Source: Sphingobacteriales bacterium
Lineage (GTDB): Bacteria > Bacteroidota > Bacteroidia > Chitinophagales > JADIYW01
Assembly: GCA_016721245.1 (NCBI GenBank)
Contig: JADKIQ010000002.1
Span: 431,219 to 495,218 of the forward strand
DNA length: 64,000 nucleotides
Direction: 5' to 3'
Shown piece by piece: positions 9,365 through 19,422 of this stretch. The notes under the pieces were generated by a model, which saw nothing but the letters and a program-made list of their open reading frames with translations, did no database searches and had not been told where the DNA came from. Each line of letters opens with the position of its first letter. Within the stretch, counting starts at the first letter, position 1. The position numbers were made by a program, and so were the translations under genes.

Positions 9365-9910
9365 TTATTCATTCAGTTTTATCAATGCAAAAACGGCATA
9401 ATTTACAATATCCATGTAATTGGCGTCTATGCCTTCTGAAATAATCGTTTGTCCTTTATTTTCTTCAATCTGTTTGATGCGATGAAGCTTTGACAGAATC
9501 AAATCCGTATACGAGCTGATGCGCATATCCCTCCAGGCCTCTCCGTAATCGTGATTTTTGGCAAGGAATAATTTTTTTATGGTATTGTATTGTTCATCAA
9601 AGAGCAATTCCGCTTCTTCATATTTCAATTCCACCGCTACGTCTTTTTTATCCTGCAGGTTTAACTGGATGATGGCAATGATGCCGTAATTGACACAGCC
9701 GATAAACTCCGATTCAATGCTGTCGCCTACTTTATTTTCTCCGGTTTCATCAATCGTGCGTATGCGTTTCGCTTTGATATAAATCTGGTCGGTGATGGAG
9801 CGTGCACGTAAAATCCGCCACGAAGTGCCGTAGTCTTTTGTTTTCTTCAGGAAAACATCTTTACATTTCGCAAATGCGTTTTCGTATTGTGTAATTGTCT
9901 TTTCGTTCAT
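9365..9910 (-). CDS. DUF1599 domain protein (tandem repeat)
   Basis: Start set at 9910 (MNEKTITQYENAFAKC). The protein has two copies of the DUF1599 unit: KTKDYGTSWRILRARSITDQ near residue 25, and KNHDYGEAWRDMRISSYTD near residue 120. Each is followed by a K-x-x-RI-x-x-I segment. The family is small, soluble and of unknown biochemical function. In Bacteroidota it is commonly next to folP and DoxX genes, as here: folP is divergent 110 bp away and DoxX is downstream. Confidence 0.85.
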   Translation of the reverse strand: MNEKTITQYENAFAKCKDVFLKKTKDYGTSWRILRARSITDQIYIKAKRIRTIDETGENKVGDSIESEFIGCVNYGIIAIIQLNLQDKKDVAVELKYEEAELLFDEQYNTIKKLFLAKNHDYGEAWRDMRISSYTDLILSKLHRIKQIEENKGQTIISEGIDANYMDIVNYAVFALIKLNE

Positions 9911-10020
9911 TACGATCAAATATGGTTCAGAAATCATTCTTTTCAGGAAAAGAATCAATCGCTAAAAATACATAACTTTAACCTCGTTTTCAACCAAAAA
10001 GTTGAGGACATCCGTTTTTT

Positions 10021-10854
10021 ATGAAAAATTTTACACTAAATTGTAAAGGAAAACTACTGGCTGTAGATACACCCATTGTAATGGGGATTCTGAACCTTAC
10101 AGATGATTCTTTTTATGATGGCGGAAAATATATCAGTGAAGCGGCTGTTTTAGCGAGAGTGGAACAAATGCTGGCAGACGGAGCCACCATTATCGATATC
10201 GGAGGAATGTCTACCAGGCCCCATGCTGCTGCTGTTTCGGAAGAAGAGGAATTGAAACGTGTGCTGGGACCCATCGGAATGATTCACAAACATTTTCCGG
10301 ATGCTATCCTAAGTATTGATACCGTGCGAAGTAGCGTTGCAGAGGCGGTTATTTTACAAGGTGTTTCGATTGTAAATGATATCTCCGGAGGAACGGAGGA
10401 TGAACAGATTTTCAGGGTGGCTGCAAAATATAATTGCCCCTTGATTTTAATGCACCGGCAGGGTAATCTGCAAACGATGCATCAGGAGATATCCTACACA
10501 CATTTATTAACAGATATTTTGGATTATTTTACCCGGCAAATTGGTAAAGCTACGGAAGCTGGCATAAAAGATGTAATAGTTGATGTTGGATTTGGGTTTT
10601 CCAAAACCATAGATCAAAATTATTCCTTATTGAAAAATATATCCGTATTTGAACAATTAAATAGACCTCTTTTAGCAGGGCTGTCCAGAAAAAGTATGTT
10701 ATACAAATTGTTGAATACAACTGCAGAAAATGCTTTAAATGCGACGACTATTGTAAATACTATTGCATTGCAGAATGGTTCGGCCATATTACGGGTGCAC
10801 GATGTAAAAGAAGCGATGGAATGTATAAAAATTTATAATCAATTAAATAAGTAA
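10021..10854 (+). CDS. folP: Dihydropteroate synthase
   Basis: A 277-residue TIM-barrel enzyme of folate synthesis that joins p-aminobenzoate to 6-hydroxymethyl-dihydropterin pyrophosphate. Signatures are MGILNLTDDSFYDGGKY at residues 21-37, IIDIGGMSTRP near residue 58 (the second FolP signature), VNDISGG, the LMHRQG motif, and DVGFGFSKT. In the last, the usual GIGFGK becomes GFGFSK. The start ATG lies immediately after a short AT-rich spacer. The stop overlaps the following start by one base (TAATG). Confidence 0.95.
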   Translation: MKNFTLNCKGKLLAVDTPIVMGILNLTDDSFYDGGKYISEAAVLARVEQMLADGATIIDIGGMSTRPHAAAVSEEEELKRVLGPIGMIHKHFPDAILSIDTVRSSVAEAVILQGVSIVNDISGGTEDEQIFRVAAKYNCPLILMHRQGNLQTMHQEISYTHLLTDILDYFTRQIGKATEAGIKDVIVDVGFGFSKTIDQNYSLLKNISVFEQLNRPLLAGLSRKSMLYKLLNTTAENALNATTIVNTIALQNGSAILRVHDVKEAMECIKIYNQLNK

Positions 10855-11750
10855 TGAAGCAATTACTATTCATAGTTCTTTTCGGACTCTCCATACATTT
10901 GTTTGCGAATGACAGTTTAACGGGCAAGTGGCGAGGCACGATTATCGGACACACTGATAACAAAGATTATTTTCTAAATACCGAGATTAATTATGTTAAA
11001 GACAATAAATACATGGTGCGATTGAAAGTGTTCAGTGGTGATTATGTAGGAGAGTTTTTATTAACGACTACGCTGAAAAATACGAACCGATTGTATATTG
11101 ATACATTTCAGAAAGTAAGTGAGTTTCCATATGCTTTTCAGCATATAGAAGATTGTTTTACAGGATTTTTCAAAATCAATAAAACGGATAATGGTCTGTC
11201 TGAACTGGATTTGTACCGCAATCCCATTTATAGGAAAACTGAAGATTTTACCAATAAAGATTCTGCCGGTAATTTTATCCCGACTTTTGAATGTTTTACC
11301 AGCGTGCTGATGCGTTCAGCCAAATTTGATACAACGTACGTACAGCTGGAAAAACAAACCGATTCATTGGTTTCGCTGAAGAAAAAGAGAATTCAGGAAG
11401 TGGCGAAACGTAAAATCGTTTCGTCAAAAGAATGGACAGTAAAGAAAGAGAAAATCGTATTGCAGATATGGGATAACAATAAAGAAGACGGCGATATTAT
11501 TTCACTGAAGTTCAATGATACATGGATACTGACTAATTTTAAGTTGAAAAAAGAAAAATATACAATTCAATTAGACCTGAAAAGTAAGAATAATCAGTTG
11601 TTGCTGTTTGCAGAAAATCTGGGCAGCATACCGCCCAATACAGCAGCTATTTCCATTGATGATGACGATTTGATTAGAACGTTTATTCTGAACTCAGATA
11701 TGAGTAAAAGCGAAACGGTGAAAATTATACTCGATAAACCTAAGAAATAA
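10854..11750 (+). CDS. Secreted protein of unknown function
   Basis: A 298-residue protein with a signal peptide (MKQLLFIVLFGLSIHLFA). The first half begins LTGKWRGTIIGHTDNKDYFLN, a lipocalin-like or avidin-like beta-barrel opening (GxW motif); this is an inference. The second half contains a Lys-rich coiled region, then beta strands ending in SKSETVKIILDKP. The start overlaps the folP stop (TAATG), so translation is probably coupled. No family recognised. Confidence 0.65.
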   Translation: MKQLLFIVLFGLSIHLFANDSLTGKWRGTIIGHTDNKDYFLNTEINYVKDNKYMVRLKVFSGDYVGEFLLTTTLKNTNRLYIDTFQKVSEFPYAFQHIEDCFTGFFKINKTDNGLSELDLYRNPIYRKTEDFTNKDSAGNFIPTFECFTSVLMRSAKFDTTYVQLEKQTDSLVSLKKKRIQEVAKRKIVSSKEWTVKKEKIVLQIWDNNKEDGDIISLKFNDTWILTNFKLKKEKYTIQLDLKSKNNQLLLFAENLGSIPPNTAAISIDDDDLIRTFILNSDMSKSETVKIILDKPKK

Positions 11751-11751
11751 G

Positions 11752-12912
11752 TTATTTCAACGTTTTAATGAATTGCTCGATATCGAACGTTTCCACACCT
11801 TCTTTCTTTGCCAGTTCCAGTGATGTCTGAGCATATTTCTTTGCAATAGATTTATTGTTCAGTTTGGCATACAAACGGGCAACGGTATCGTTGTTGTCAA
11901 AATTACTGTTGAGTTCTACGGAACGTAAGGCGAATTTTAATGCTTTTTCTAAACTGGCTTTGTCTTTGTAGTTTTCCCAGATGGTGCCGGCAACGGAATT
12001 CAGCCGCTCGTAATCATTCTGGCAAAATTTATCTGCAAACACTAAAGCTTTCGGTAAATAGGTTTTCCAGTCAGCCGCACGTTTTAATAAACTTATTTCA
12101 TATTCCGCACATAGTAAATCTGTTTTTTCCGGCAAATACTGCTGGATTACTTTTTTGAAAGCCTCCTTGTCGCTGCCTTTCTTACCTGCTTTTTTCGCTT
12201 CGTTCCATACCAGTTCTTCCAGTTGGTTATCCACCTGATTCTTTCCCAGTACTTCATAAAATTTTTCTTTGTTCTGCTGGATAATGTCGTAGCCGTAGTC
12301 TTGTAAAGTGTTCGTGGTATATGCAATCAGTTGTATGTTCGCCGGAGATAATTCATTGTTTACGGAAGATAAGAATTCTTTTAATGCAGGTTGAGCAACA
12401 CTGTCTTGTGCATCATTAGCATTTAACGCAAACATTCGTAAAAAGGACGTATCTCTGTTGCCGCTCAGGTATTTTTTCTTTAAGGTAATAAATTGTTTAT
12501 CCGGATTTAAGGTGTTCGTACATAAGGTAATAAAATCTGCTGCCGGCATGGAACCCAGACTGCGGTGAATCAACTCACCATTGGCATCAAAAAATAAATA
12601 AGTAGGATAGTTTCTGACAGTGTATTTTTTCGCTAGCTCTAATCCTTCACCTTTTTCCATATCTATTTTAGCGCTGATATAATATGGATTTACGGCGGCG
12701 CCTACTTCCGGTTTTGGAAACACTTCTTTAGCCATCCATTTGCACGGTCCGCACCAACTGGCATAAGCGTCCAGTAAAATAAACTTATTCTCTTTTTTTG
12801 CCTTATCTAAAATCTGCTGCCAGCTAGCATCGTGTTCAATATGCATTCCTGAATCATCTGCATTTGCCGCAAACTTCAGGCAAATAAAAAGTGCTGTAAA
12901 AAAAGGTCTCAT
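11752..12912 (-). CDS. Periplasmic thioredoxin-fold protein with C-terminal helical repeats
   Basis: Start set at 12912, giving the signal peptide MRPFFTALFICLKFAANA. Residues 20-140 form a thioredoxin_7-like domain with the active site YASWCGPCKWM and the cis-Pro segment RNYPTYLFFD. The remaining roughly 245 residues are alpha-helical with TPR-like character at the end (LEKALKFALRSVELNSNFDN). Proteins of this type keep periplasmic substrates reduced or act as disulfide carriers. It is convergent with the secreted protein at 10854-11750, with one base between them. Confidence 0.8.
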   Translation of the reverse strand: MRPFFTALFICLKFAANADDSGMHIEHDASWQQILDKAKKENKFILLDAYASWCGPCKWMAKEVFPKPEVGAAVNPYYISAKIDMEKGEGLELAKKYTVRNYPTYLFFDANGELIHRSLGSMPAADFITLCTNTLNPDKQFITLKKKYLSGNRDTSFLRMFALNANDAQDSVAQPALKEFLSSVNNELSPANIQLIAYTTNTLQDYGYDIIQQNKEKFYEVLGKNQVDNQLEELVWNEAKKAGKKGSDKEAFKKVIQQYLPEKTDLLCAEYEISLLKRAADWKTYLPKALVFADKFCQNDYERLNSVAGTIWENYKDKASLEKALKFALRSVELNSNFDNNDTVARLYAKLNNKSIAKKYAQTSLELAKKEGVETFDIEQFIKTLK

Positions 12913-12940
12913 AATGTAATAAATGTAAAAGTTTAATTCT

Positions 12941-13345
12941 TTAATCTTGTTTGATGGACGTAATATCAATCTTTACCGGTTTTTTATTTTCACCCACCGC
13001 TACAAATTTAAACATACCGCTGATAGCCAGTTCCCGTTTGTCAGAATTCATCAGTTCAATAAAAATATCTACTTTAATATCCAGACTGGTATTTCCCATT
13101 CTGGTCACTTTTCCAATTAACTCAATTATCGTGCCGCTTGGAATCGGAACATTAAAATCGATTTTATCCGAAGACACCGTCACCATTTTCAGTCGGGCAA
13201 AACGGGTTGCCGTAATAAACGCTACTTCATCCATCAGCTGCATGGCCGTGCCTCCGAATAAGGTATCGTAATGATTGGTTGTATTGGGAAATACCGCTTT
13301 GAAAATATGTGTTTCCGACAGTTGTACGCGTTCTTCGAATGTCAT
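12941..13345 (-). CDS. Acyl-CoA thioesterase, hotdog fold (YciA-like)
   Basis: A 134-residue hotdog protein. The core NHYDTLFGGTAMQLMDEVAFITA matches the HGG/NxxGTLFGG-D helix of YciA/BACH thioesterases, with Asp in MDEVAF as the catalytic acid. It is followed by VTVSSDKIDFNVPIPSGTIIEL. It hydrolyses acyl-CoA thioesters in the cytoplasm. It is 28 bp upstream of the thioredoxin gene on the same strand. Confidence 0.88.
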   Translation of the reverse strand: MTFEERVQLSETHIFKAVFPNTTNHYDTLFGGTAMQLMDEVAFITATRFARLKMVTVSSDKIDFNVPIPSGTIIELIGKVTRMGNTSLDIKVDIFIELMNSDKRELAISGMFKFVAVGENKKPVKIDITSIKQD

Positions 13346-13374
13346 TTTTCTTTTTTGTGGTATAAAGTTAGAAG

Positions 13375-13614
13375 TTATTTATTTAATTTCTTTAACGGTT
13401 TTAACAAATATTCTAACCCGTTTGTTTTTATGATGTGCATGGTAGATAACAACATACCCAGTTTGCCGGGAGGAAAGCCTTTTTCTGCGAACCATTCCAG
13501 ATAGGAGACAGGTAAATCACATAAGATTCTGTCTTTGTATTTTCCAAATGGCATTTTCATTTGTACCAAATCCAGCAATAATTCCGGTTGTAGTCCGGTA
13601 GGTTTTTCCTGCAT
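13375..13614 (-). CDS. DUF3820 protein
   Basis: A 79-residue protein with the DUF3820 core MPFGKYKDRILCDLPVSYLE, then WFAEKGFPPGKLG. The family is short, cytoplasmic and of unknown function. The preceding residues (MQEKPTGLQPELLLDLVQMK) agree with the usual N-terminus. It is divergent from the acylase gene. Confidence 0.8.
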   Translation of the reverse strand: MQEKPTGLQPELLLDLVQMKMPFGKYKDRILCDLPVSYLEWFAEKGFPPGKLGMLLSTMHIIKTNGLEYLLKPLKKLNK

Positions 13615-13690
13615 TATAAAAAAATTACAATTAATTGATGAAAGTAAAAATACAATAACTATTATCTATTTTAGAAGAATAATCCATTTT

Positions 13691-15764
13691 ATGAAAAAGC
13701 TATTTCTGTTGTTTCCTGTTTTATGTTCTTTTTTATTTTCGTATGCCACCTATTCCTATCACCCGGAAAATGTGACCATCGTTCGCGATAGCTTTGGCGT
13801 CCCGCATATCTATGGTAAAACGGATGCGGATGCGGCCTATGGTTTAGCATGGGCGCACTGTGAAGATGCTTTTAAGTTGATACAATATAATTTATTGCCT
13901 GCAAAAAATAAACTGGGTTCGGTGCTCGGGAAAAACGGTGTCTTGTTTGATTATGCGATGCAATTTTTTGGCGTAGATACGCTGGTGGAAAACCGGTACG
14001 AAAAGGACTTGTCGCCTGAGTTCAGAAAGATAGTGGAAGCCTACACGCAGGCAGTGAATGATTACGGTGCTAAACATCCTGATGAAGTACTGGTAAAAGG
14101 TACTTTGCCGTTTTCATCGCAGGATGTCATTAAAGGTTATGTGTCTGTGGGGATTTTACTGGCAGGAGCAGGACTTGATTTGAAAGCCATCAAAGACAAT
14201 CTGACAGCTGAATTCTTTCAGCCGAATGAAAAGGGAAGTGGCTCCAACGCGATGGTACTTGCACCCTCGAGAACAGAAGATGGTAAAACCTGGCTGCTGA
14301 GTAATTCGCATCAGCCGATAGAAGGTCAAATGGCCTGGTACGAAGCACACATCAACAGCGATGACGGCTGGAATGCACTTGGCGGCTTGTTTCCGGGTTG
14401 TGTTTCTGTAATGGTTGGCTGCAACGATAGTTTAGGCTGGGCGCATACCACCGATTATCACAATTTCGGAGATGTGTACAAAATGAAATTAAGCAATAAC
14501 CATGATTCTTATTGGTACGATGGTGCCTGGCGGAAATTTACCTATAAAACAGTCCGCTTAAAAATAAAATTAGGTACCTTGAAACTGCCGGTAAAACGAA
14601 CAGTGCTGGTGAGTGTGTATGGTCCGGTGTTTAAAACAAAACACGGCTGGTATGCGTTGCGATATCCGTCTGCCATGGATATACGCGGCGCGGAACAATG
14701 GTATCGCATGAACAAAGCAAAAAATCTGCAGGAATTTGAAGAGGTAGTGAAAATGGAAGCACTACCTTTATTCAATATTACCTACGGCGATAAAGACGGC
14801 AATATCTTTTTTTATTTCGGAAGGTAAAATTCCCTTGCGCGATTCAACGCTGAACTGGAACCGACCGGTGATAGGTACTTCGTCCAAGTATCTATGGACA
14901 AAATTATTGCCGTATGAACGCAAGATAAAATATACTAACCCGCAATGCGGTTTCCTGTTTAATTGTAACGGAACACCTTTGCAGGCGACAGCTTACAACG
15001 AAAATTCAAAAGACTATTTTGTGGGTTTGCAGTTGTTTACGTATAATCGTAATGAACGTTTTTCGAGATTGCTGAATGAACATCAGGGGAAATTTACATG
15101 GCAGGATTTTCTGCGGATAAAATTTGATAAGTCGTATGATGACAGCGGACGTTACATGCGTAACTTTAAAGCTTTGTTTATGCTGGAAGCTGCCAAATAC
15201 CCGGATTTAAAAGACGCGATTGCCAAAATAAAAGCCTGGAATTTAAGCGGCGATAAAGACGATACCCATGCAGGGCTGGCAATGCTGACGAATAAATTTG
15301 CAGTGGGTAAACTCAAACTTCCGTATGCATTTTTAATGATTAAAGATAAACCGCTGACAGAAGCAGAACTGGTAAAGGCGCTTGACAAAGCAAAAGATTA
15401 TTTACTGAAAAAATACAATACACTGGATGTTCCTTTAGGAACAGTACAGCGTTTAATGCGCGGAGATAAAAATTATCCCATCGGAGGATTATCGGAAGTG
15501 CCACGTGCAGTGGATACGAAGTACGATAAAGAAAAAGGATTTTATAAGGCAACTGCCGGGGACGGTTATTTTCAGCTGATGAAATTTGGAAAGGAAGGTG
15601 TGGAAATTAATACCATTTCTCCTTTTGGTGCATCCACGCATCCCGAAAGCAAACACTATACCGACCAGATGGAATTGTTTGTGAATGAAAAAACCAAACC
15701 AATGACTTTAAATAAAGAGACGGTTTTTAAAAGTGCTGAGCGAATTTATCATCCGGGAGAATGA
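13691..15764 (+). pseudogene. Penicillin acylase family (S45) hydrolase, one frameshift
   Basis: The signal peptide MKKLFLLFPVLCSFLFSYATY starts at ATG 13691. The N-terminal chain runs to about residue 180, then GSGSNAMVLAPSRT gives the N-terminal nucleophile Ser (residue 185) exposed by autocatalytic cleavage in S45 hydrolases. The frame stops at 14827 (NIFFYFGR), and the continuation SEGKIPLRDSTLNWNRPV lies in the +1-related frame. One base missing in the T-rich stretch near 14810-14822 restores a single protein of about 690 residues ending at 15764. Expected substrate class: acyl amides such as acyl-homoserine lactones or lipopeptides. Most likely a sequence error rather than decay, because both parts are well conserved. 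Confidence 0.78.
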
Positions 15765-15793
15765 TGCTTGATTGATATTTAAAAAACACCGGA

Positions 15794-17266
15794 TTAAAGC
15801 GTTTTCAGAAATTGTTCGGCATTATTTAAATGTGCCTGTCTTTTTTCTGCAGGCATTTTATCAAAAGTATTGACCAGCATTCCTAATCTCGGATTTTGTA
15901 AAAAGAAATCACGGTGCACATGCATGAATCTCCAGAATAATCCATCCCATACATTTTGCCAATCTCCTTTTTTATAATCACTCATTTTTAGTAAATAATT
16001 GCTGCCGCTGATGTAAGGTTTGGTGGACATCAGACCACCATCTGCAAACTGGCTCATGCCGTAAACATTCGGCACCATCACCCAGTCGTAAGCGTCAATA
16101 AAGAGTTCCATAAACCAACGGTACACTTCGTCCGGGTCAAATTCGCACAATAACATAAAATTCCCCAATACCATCAGGCGTTCAATGTGATGGCAATAGC
16201 CAGTTTTCAGTACTTTTTTAATAGTGCTGTCTATGGGTTCAATTCCGGTAGTTCCGTTCCAGAAAGAGGCGGGGATTTTTCGCTTAAAGCCCCAGTAGTT
16301 TTTCGTTCGTTCTTCCGTACCTTTCAATTCGTATACTGCTCTGATAAACTCTCTCCAGCCAATTATTTGCCGTATAAAACCTTCTAATGAATTTAAGGGA
16401 ATTTCATGTCGGATACCATATTGTAAGGCCTCATCAATAATATACTGCGGGCTTATCAAACCGACATTCAGCATGGGGGTTAAAACACTGTGGTGTAAAA
16501 CGGACTCATTTAAAACGATAGCATCTTCATAAGCTCCGAATTCTGCAAATCGTGTGTTGAGAAAATCCTGCAACCAGTTTTTGCTTTCTTCAAAAGTAGT
16601 AGAGTAAATGAAATTGCTATTCAGTTTTCCGTAGTTGTTGGCGAAGTATTTTTGAGTGTAGGTTAGTGCTTCGGCATAAAAATTATTGGGACTGACGGAA
16701 TCAATTTTAGGAACTGTTTTTCCTTTAGGGTATTTCAATCGGTTTTCGTCATCATACGTCCATTTGCCACCTGCAGGTTTCTTAGCTGCATCCATTAATA
16801 TATTTCTATGCTGCCGCTGATATTTGTAAAAGTCAGTTTGAAACATCCGTTTCTTATCAGAGAAATAGTTGGTTATAGCTTCCGATGTATTCAAAAATAA
16901 AGCTGTTGGATGTTTCTGAGTCTTTATGTTGTGTTGCTTACAAGAACTGTGAATTCTTTGTTCCAGCCAGCAATCCACCGTATCAATATACTCAAAAGTA
17001 GTAATGCCTTTTGATTTTAGATAAGGAATTAATTTTCTGATATCCGACAATTCATTAAAAGCATCAATATAGACGACATGGATGTTTTTTGACTGAAGAT
17101 AGTTTTCATAAAACTTCATGCTCGCCCGATGAAATATAATTTTCTGTTTATGGAAATTATACTGCCGGAAAAATAAATATTCTTCTATCAGATAAATCGT
17201 GTCGCATTTTTCAAGAAGAATATTTTGTTCAAATAACTGATGAGGGAAAATGATTCCGGTGTTCAT
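15794..17266 (-). CDS. Cryptochrome/photolyase-related protein (DPRP/PhrB type) lacking Fe-S cysteines
   Basis: A 490-residue protein. The N-terminal Rossmann-like domain starts NTGIIFPHQLFEQN and includes FHKQKIIFHRASMKFYENYL. The C-terminal FAD domain has LRHEI-like and GYCHHIERLMVLGNFMLL segments, then VYGMSQFADGG. This is the prokaryotic cryptochrome/(6-4) photolyase-related family. Classic members have a 4Fe-4S cluster whose Cys pair follows KMS-x-Y. Here that place reads KMSDYKKGDWQ, so the pair is missing. It is the last gene of the photolyase operon, 14 bp after the previous gene. Role: FAD-based light-driven DNA repair or light sensing; which one is not decidable. Confidence 0.85.
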   Translation of the reverse strand: MNTGIIFPHQLFEQNILLEKCDTIYLIEEYLFFRQYNFHKQKIIFHRASMKFYENYLQSKNIHVVYIDAFNELSDIRKLIPYLKSKGITTFEYIDTVDCWLEQRIHSSCKQHNIKTQKHPTALFLNTSEAITNYFSDKKRMFQTDFYKYQRQHRNILMDAAKKPAGGKWTYDDENRLKYPKGKTVPKIDSVSPNNFYAEALTYTQKYFANNYGKLNSNFIYSTTFEESKNWLQDFLNTRFAEFGAYEDAIVLNESVLHHSVLTPMLNVGLISPQYIIDEALQYGIRHEIPLNSLEGFIRQIIGWREFIRAVYELKGTEERTKNYWGFKRKIPASFWNGTTGIEPIDSTIKKVLKTGYCHHIERLMVLGNFMLLCEFDPDEVYRWFMELFIDAYDWVMVPNVYGMSQFADGGLMSTKPYISGSNYLLKMSDYKKGDWQNVWDGLFWRFMHVHRDFFLQNPRLGMLVNTFDKMPAEKRQAHLNNAEQFLKTL

Positions 17267-17280
17267 AATGTGTATTCGTT

Positions 17281-18801
17281 TTATGCGTTTTTGTCAGATT
17301 GCCTTTTAGCTTTTTTTGTTCTAATAGATGCAGAAGTATTTACGTGTTTATTTAAAATACGATTGCCTTCTGATTTTACCGGTTCTGTTTTCCGGAAACC
17401 CCACACCACCTCGCTGGCATATTTACGGGTGGCTTCAATATCTACGATGGGTGATGGATAATCTTTGTCAATTATAACATGGTACAGGCTTTGTTCCATA
17501 GCACTCATTTTCCAGGGTTCGTGTATCAGCGTTGCCGGAACATCCCTTAATTCGGGAACCCATTTCTTAATAAAAATACCATCGGTATCATGTTCCTGCG
17601 AATTTTTTACAGGATTATAAATACGCACCGTATTGATGCCCGTAACACTGGATTGCATTTGCAGTTGCGGATAATGAATGCCGGGCTCATAGTCTAAAAA
17701 CTGTCTCGCTAAAAAGTGCAGCTCCCGCCATTCCTGCCACAGATTATACACGAAAAATGAGACCACCATGGCGCGCATCCTGAAATTAATGTAGCCGGTT
17801 GTCACAACGCAACGTATACAGGCATCTACGATAGGTACACCTGTTTTTCCGCTTTGCCACGCCAAAATGTAAGCTTGGTTTTTATTCTTCTGCAACCCAT
17901 CATAAGCTTTATTTACATTTTCAAATTCCATGCGGCATTCGTCTTCAAACTTCTGTATGAAATGGCAGTGCCAGTGCAGGCGGGAAATGAAATTGGATAG
18001 CGCTCTTTTATTGCTCGCTTCTGCGTAGTGCTGCATCGTAAACTGATATACCATGCGCATACTGATGTTTCCATAAGTAAGATACGGCGACAAACGGCTG
18101 CATCCTTTGCGGCTCAGTGCAGGCTTCGAGATGTGTTTTGAATAATTGACATAGCGCTCTTTCAAAAAACTCTGAAGATATTTCCAGGCGTAGGTTTCAC
18201 CACCCGGCTGAAAATGTTCGTTCGGAGTTGTTATGGCTTCATTCAGTGCAGGACCTTTTGCAGATTGATAAAAGGACTCTTCCAGTCTGAATGCGTTCAG
18301 TTTGTGTTCGTTAATTATTTTTGGCGTTTCCTGCATTTTTTGTTTCCATCGCTGCTCCCAGTTTTTTCTGGATTTTAGTTTCCGGATGACTCCGTTGTTC
18401 TGGTATTCTTTCCATTCAATGGCATGCTCCTTGCAAAACTGCTGAACGGCAATGTCTCTGTCATATGTTATTTTATTACCGGTTTCCTGATGCGAAAAAA
18501 TAGTTGTGATGGTATACTTTTGGGTAAGTTTTTGAAAAACGGAAATTACTTCTTCGTGAAATATATAAAGCTGTGCATTCAGGTTATTGAGCTTTGATTG
18601 CATATCCTGCAGGGACTGATATACAAATCGCCAGTGCCGCACATCACTGTCATCGTAATTCATAACGGATGGCTCGAAGCAATACATCAGCAGAATTGGC
18701 AGGGATTGTTGTTGTGCGGTATACAAAGGCTCGTGGTCTGTAAAGCGTAAATCCCGTTTAAACCACACAAGGACAATTTCCTGTTTCTGTTTGTTTTCCA
18801 C
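17281..18801 (-). CDS. Deoxyribodipyrimidine photolyase/cryptochrome family protein
   Basis: A 506-residue protein with full photolyase architecture. The N-terminal antenna domain ([18 protein letters not shown]) is followed by an FAD-binding domain with [35 protein letters not shown] and [19 protein letters not shown]. The C-terminal end is basic ([14 protein letters not shown]). Photolyases use light to split pyrimidine dimers; cryptochromes use the same fold for signalling. It lies 6 bp after the flavin reductase gene. Length is normal for the cryptochrome-like clade. Confidence 0.88.
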   Translation of the reverse strand: MENKQKQEIVLVWFKRDLRFTDHEPLYTAQQQSLPILLMYCFEPSVMNYDDSDVRHWRFVYQSLQDMQSKLNNLNAQLYIFHEEVISVFQKLTQKYTITTIFSHQETGNKITYDRDIAVQQFCKEHAIEWKEYQNNGVIRKLKSRKNWEQRWKQKMQETPKIINEHKLNAFRLEESFYQSAKGPALNEAITTPNEHFQPGGETYAWKYLQSFLKERYVNYSKHISKPALSRKGCSRLSPYLTYGNISMRMVYQFTMQHYAEASNKRALSNFISRLHWHCHFIQKFEDECRMEFENVNKAYDGLQKNKNQAYILAWQSGKTGVPIVDACIRCVVTTGYINFRMRAMVVSFFVYNLWQEWRELHFLARQFLDYEPGIHYPQLQMQSSVTGINTVRIYNPVKNSQEHDTDGIFIKKWVPELRDVPATLIHEPWKMSAMEQSLYHVIIDKDYPSPIVDIEATRKYASEVVWGFRKTEPVKSEGNRILNKHVNTSASIRTKKAKRQSDKNA

Positions 18802-18807
18802 GCTGAA

Positions 18808-19422
18808 TTATATGAATGGTTTTGCATAAGGCAAGCGCCCGATTGATTTAGAAATAAAGTAGGCATCCAGTCCCTGACTGATTAATACATCTGCATCTGA
18901 TAAGGCGACATATCCGTCTGTTTCTATCAGTGCGGCATCTATTTCTACCTGCAGAATACTGCCGATAATCAGGATGGTGCCATTTAGAGGAATAGGAATG
19001 CATTCTTCCAGTTGCATCGCAATTTTTACCACAGCATCTTCCACAAAGGGAGCGGAACAGGATGGTTGATATTGTTCTTTAAATCCGACTTTTTTAAACT
19101 CAGAAATGCCTCTATCATAGCGGGCAGAGGTTTGATGTGCTTTTTCATATTGCGCAGATGTTACATAGTTTAAGGTGTATTGTTTGGTGTCGAGTATGTT
19201 TTGCAGCGTATCTCTCGGTACACTGTCCGGTCTGCTGATGAGTCCGAATAATGCCGGATTGGCACCCAGATGTATCAATGAATTAAAGATAGCAAGGTTG
19301 GTATTACCGTCCACAGATTTTGTACCGACCAGTACTGCCTGCCGAAAACCTGCCAGTGAATTGATGAACGCCGTTCTGTAGCGTTGTTCTGCCTGTTCTA
19401 TATTTTCTTTGGTTAAAATCAT
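18808..19422 (-). CDS. Flavin reductase-like, FMN-binding split-barrel protein
   Basis: A 204-residue protein of the flavin reductase-like family: SLAGFRQAVLVGTKSVDGNTNLAIFNSLIHLGANP, then FGLISRPDSVPRDTLQNI, then YTLNYVTSAQYEKAHQTSARY. These match the FMN-binding barrel with the RP motif. Its start overlaps the stop of the upstream FAD-domain gene by 4 bp (ATGA). Its placement among three flavoproteins suggests it supplies reduced flavin or modifies a flavin needed by them; that is inference. Confidence 0.83.
   Translation of the reverse strand: MILTKENIEQAEQRYRTAFINSLAGFRQAVLVGTKSVDGNTNLAIFNSLIHLGANPALFGLISRPDSVPRDTLQNILDTKQYTLNYVTSAQYEKAHQTSARYDRGISEFKKVGFKEQYQPSCSAPFVEDAVVKIAMQLEECIPIPLNGTILIIGSILQVEIDAALIETDGYVALSDADVLISQGLDAYFISKSIGRLPYAKPFI

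Noticed and set aside
12951..13271. Antisense open frame of 106 codons over the thioesterase gene
   Set aside because: The opposite strand encodes a clear hotdog thioesterase; the antisense frame has Ser/Ile-rich shadow composition and no motif.
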